Assembly: GCA_002305435.1 (NCBI GenBank)
Contig: DBQZ01000141.1
Location: 6,748 to 15,909 of the forward strand
Direction of reading: 5' to 3'
Length of the DNA stretch: 9,162 bases
From: Clostridiales bacterium UBA1381
GTDB taxonomy: Bacteria > Bacillota > Clostridia > UBA1381
Shown: in pieces, positions 7,120 through 9,162 of the stretch
Position numbering within the stretch: the stretch's first letter is position 1
Layout of the letters: each line of letters begins with the position of its first letter
Notes under the pieces: model-generated
Told to the model about the DNA's origin: nothing
What the model saw: the letters and a program-made list of their open reading frames with translations, nothing else
The model's database searches: none
Made by a program: the position numbers and the translations under genes

Positions 7120-8031
7120 TTACAGTTCCATCTGCCTTGTCGTCTCTATATCATGTTGTATCTGCCGGACAAGCTCCTCCGGCGTATTAAACCGCCTGTC
7201 GCCCCGCAAAATCTTTGCAAACGACACACGGATATATTCTCCGTAAATATCTTCGTCAAAATCGAGTATATGCGATTCGACTGTAACATCGTTAGCTCCA
7301 AACGTGGGGTTTCGCCCGACATTTATAACCGATTTGCAGCGGCGGCCTCTTACGTATGTAATTCCGGCATAAACGCCCTCTTTCGGCATAGCCATTCTGC
7401 GGTCATAATCCACGTTTGCTGTGGGTATACCCATCTTTTTTCCGTTTTGCTTTCCCTTAATCACATTGCCTTCAACGCAGAAACGCCGTCCCAAAAAGCG
7501 TTCCGCCTTTTCCATATCGCCGTCGTTTATCATCCTGCGTATTGCAGTTGAGGATACTATCTCACCGTCTATCTTTACCGCTTCGGTTACAAAGACTTGG
7601 AAGCCGTACTTTTCTCCCAATCTCTTCAAGCACTCCACATCGCCCTCTGCCTTGCAGCCAAATCTGTAGTCATAACCGACACAGACTGCCTTTACATTAA
7701 GGTTTTTCACCAAGAGACAGACGAACTCCTCCGGGCTAAGACGCATAAAATCTTCGGTGAACCGACGTATATAAACGAAATCCGGCTTTTCCCTGCGCAG
7801 AAGCTCCAGTTTTGCCTCGTTTGGCGTTATTAAAAACACCTCTTTCGTCTTTGTAACAGACGTTGTATGCTCCTCAAACAGCAAAACTCCGCTTTCAAGA
7901 CCGTGCTTTGAAGCGTAGTCTATACCTCTCCTTATTATCTTCATATGCGCAACGTGAAGTCCGTCAAAATTTCCCAAGGCAACCACGCTTCCCTGATTAT
8001 TCAGTTGTTTTTCAGCATGATAAACTTCCAT
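7120..8031 (-). CDS. ribF: Bifunctional riboflavin kinase / FAD synthetase
   Basis: RibF phosphorylates riboflavin to FMN and adenylylates FMN to FAD. The 303-residue length is typical. The N-terminal nucleotidyltransferase domain shows GNFDGLHVAH at 20-29, GYDYRFG at 119-125 and SSTAIR at 160-165. The C-terminal kinase domain shows GIPTAN at 201-206 (phosphate and metal site), EGVYAG at 218-223, NVGRNPTFG at 237-245 and VESH at 251-254, where Glu252 is the expected catalytic base. Two changes stand out in the adenylylation half. The usual HxGH motif is HVAH here, and the usual (D/E)PHP stretch reads EEHT at 53-56. The kinase half looks normal. The ATG lies 4 nt after the truB stop, with AAAGGA (8042-8047) inside the truB end as the SD. 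truB-ribF adjacency is very common in bacteria. Confidence 0.96.
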   Translation of the reverse strand: MEVYHAEKQLNNQGSVVALGNFDGLHVAHMKIIRRGIDYASKHGLESGVLLFEEHTTSVTKTKEVFLITPNEAKLELLRREKPDFVYIRRFTEDFMRLSPEEFVCLLVKNLNVKAVCVGYDYRFGCKAEGDVECLKRLGEKYGFQVFVTEAVKIDGEIVSSTAIRRMINDGDMEKAERFLGRRFCVEGNVIKGKQNGKKMGIPTANVDYDRRMAMPKEGVYAGITYVRGRRCKSVINVGRNPTFGANDVTVESHILDFDEDIYGEYIRVSFAKILRGDRRFNTPEELVRQIQHDIETTRQMEL

Positions 8032-8035
8032 TGCG

Positions 8036-8923
8036 TCAATTTCCTTTCCTCGGCCAAAACGCCTTTTCCATTTTTAACTCCCCATCCACACATTTGGATA
8101 CAGTCAAAAACTGCCCTTCTTCATCATAAACACGGTACATCTCGCCTTCAACTCCATTATACCTTACCGGCGCTCCGTTCATAACCCTCTCACGCCGTCT
8201 GCCGCTTACAGTAACCTTTTTAAGGTCTGCGAAAATTTGGTCTGTCGGTATTATCGCCTCATCAAGGTGTCCCGCTGCTTTGAGCTCTTCCAGCTGCTTT
8301 GGAGTACGGCAGGCGGATATGGTAAACATCCCCGACTGGGTTCGTCTTAATTCCTCCATACAAGCGCCCGTACCAAGCTTTCTGCCTATATCATCGCAAA
8401 GCGTTCTGATATATGTTCCTTTTGAACATTCTACATCTATTTTTAGCCTGTGTTCTTTTAAATCAAGCTGTATAATATCTATCCGCCGGATAAATATCTT
8501 CCGCGCTTTTCTCTCAACCTCTATTCCCTTTCGTGCCAGCTCGTACAGCTTTTGACCGTTCTGCTTAACTGCCGAATACATTGGCGGCAGCTGCTCACTT
8601 TCACCGGCAAAAGAGGCAACCGCCTCTCTTATCTCATCTTCCGTACAGCAAACTTCTTTCTCCTCCAAAACAGTACCGGTACAGTCGAACGTATCGGTTC
8701 TCTTTCCGAGAAGTATCACAGCCTCATACCGTTTATCCTCAGCGGTAAGCATATCCGCCGCCTTGGTGGCATTACCGGCGCATATAGGCAAAACTCCGGT
8801 TGCTATAGGGTCGAGAGTTCCTGTATGGCCGACCTTCCTTATCCCTATAAGATGCCTTACGAAGTTTACCATATCATGAGATGTCTTGCCAGCGGGCTTA
8901 TCGAGCAATATTATCCCATTCAC
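8036..8923 (-). CDS. truB: tRNA pseudouridine-55 synthase TruB (GTG start)
   Basis: TruB isomerises uridine 55 in the T-loop of tRNAs to pseudouridine. The 295-residue protein begins with the family signature NGIILLDKPAGKTSHD. It has the catalytic motif GHTGTLDP at 32-39 (Asp38 is the nucleophile), RYEA at 66-69 (Tyr67), LPPMYSAVK at 112-120, and CSKGTYIRTL at 167-176. A short PUA-like C-terminal domain from about 230 (VSGRRRERVMNG) should help hold the tRNA. The start must be GTG at 8923-8921. The ATG at 8919-8917 is out of frame, and the N-terminal motif begins at the next codon. The GTG overlaps the upstream nrnA-type stop (GTGA), with AAAGGGTGA (8934-8942) about 10 nt upstream. The rbfA-nrnA-truB-ribF order is widespread in Firmicutes, which supports the call. 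Confidence 0.97.
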   Translation of the reverse strand: MNGIILLDKPAGKTSHDMVNFVRHLIGIRKVGHTGTLDPIATGVLPICAGNATKAADMLTAEDKRYEAVILLGKRTDTFDCTGTVLEEKEVCCTEDEIREAVASFAGESEQLPPMYSAVKQNGQKLYELARKGIEVERKARKIFIRRIDIIQLDLKEHRLKIDVECSKGTYIRTLCDDIGRKLGTGACMEELRRTQSGMFTISACRTPKQLEELKAAGHLDEAIIPTDQIFADLKKVTVSGRRRERVMNGAPVRYNGVEGEMYRVYDEEGQFLTVSKCVDGELKMEKAFWPRKGN

Positions 8924-9162
8924 AGTTTATCCGTCACCCTTTCACACAGGCAAACAACCTTCTTCTTTGCCTCCTCCATTGATGTGTCGGAAAGATACGC
9001 CCCGGCAGCCATTTTATGCCCGCCGCCGCCGAGCTCCAAAGCAATGCCGGAAACATCAGCTCTACCCGCCGAACGCAAACTTACCTTTATTCCTCCGTCA
9101 CGGTATTTTAGATGTACTGCAATCTCTGTGCCTTTTACCATGCGGGCAGTATTTACAATATC
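8920..9162 (-). CDS. nrnA: NrnA-type DHH/DHHA1 phosphoesterase (C-terminal 80 residues; N-terminus beyond the right edge)
   Basis: The frame is open to the right edge (Asp-Ile-Val at 9162-9154), so the Met at 9141 is internal and not a start. The fragment is the DHHA1 domain: KGTEIAVHL, then KVSLRSAGRADVSGIA, then the substrate-binding glycine motif GGGGHKMAAG. In NrnA-family enzymes this domain binds the substrate, while the DHH domain, which lies outside the window, holds the Mn2+ site. The family degrades nanoRNAs of a few nucleotides and, in many members, hydrolyses pAp or linear dinucleotides in the cytosol. The position directly before truB, overlapping it by 4 nt, matches the usual Firmicute order rbfA-nrnA-truB. 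I cannot tell NrnA from related DHH phosphodiesterases without the N-terminal domain, so the symbol rests partly on synteny. Confidence 0.88.
   Translation of the reverse strand, partial: DIVNTARMVKGTEIAVHLKYRDGGIKVSLRSAGRADVSGIALELGGGGHKMAAGAYLSDTSMEEAKKKVVCLCERVTDKL

Noticed and set aside
6802..7551. A 249-residue plus-strand frame
   Set aside because: It runs antisense through the N-terminus of glmU, the intergenic spacer and the end of ribF, whose motifs are well conserved. It has no recognisable motif or SD, so it is a shadow frame.
9139..9141. ATG at 9141 as the start of a small 73-residue protein
   Set aside because: The frame continues upstream to the window edge and the residues before the Met match the DHHA1 family, so it is an internal Met of a truncated gene.

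Overview
The window is a compact run of bacterial housekeeping genes, all read from the minus strand (right to left in these coordinates). The gene content points to a low-to-mid GC Firmicute of the class Clostridia. It has a glmU-pth-mfd-prsA type cluster and an nrnA-truB-ribF cluster. Shine-Dalgarno sites are strong and AGGAGG-like, GTG and TTG are used as start codons, ATA is common for Ile, and the foldase is a lipoprotein. I cannot name the genus from the sequence.

In transcription order the layout is: the 3' end of an nrnA-type DHH/DHHA1 phosphoesterase (cut by the right edge); truB (tRNA pseudouridine-55 synthase, GTG start); ribF (riboflavin kinase/FAD synthetase); glmU (UDP-GlcNAc synthesis); pth (peptidyl-tRNA hydrolase); mfd (transcription-repair coupling factor); a PrsA-like parvulin lipoprotein (TTG start); and the first 235 codons of an amidohydrolase of the MTA/SAH deaminase-like group (cut by the left edge). 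Three junctions are 4-nt stop/start overlaps (GTGA, TTGA, ATGA). The others have spacers of 4, 27, 79 and 11 nt. Only about 120 nt of the window are non-coding, and there is no gene-free stretch of 300 nt.

The only clear non-coding structure is a GC-centred hairpin in the 79-nt glmU-pth spacer. It may be an intrinsic terminator or attenuator, or an RNA-processing element. Otherwise the arrangement suggests one long transcript with translational coupling. The products serve RNA maturation and turnover (NrnA-like, TruB), flavin cofactors (RibF), cell-wall precursors (GlmU), translation quality control (Pth), DNA repair (Mfd), export folding (PrsA-like) and probably purine or nucleoside salvage (amidohydrolase).

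I looked on both strands for mobile elements, CRISPR, phage, toxin, RNA genes and odd reading frames, and found none that I can support. This is an ordinary core-genome region and I do not see a previously undescribed system. The items worth a second look are the joined gene neighbourhoods, the hairpin, start-codon choices, and residue variants in RibF and the amidohydrolase.
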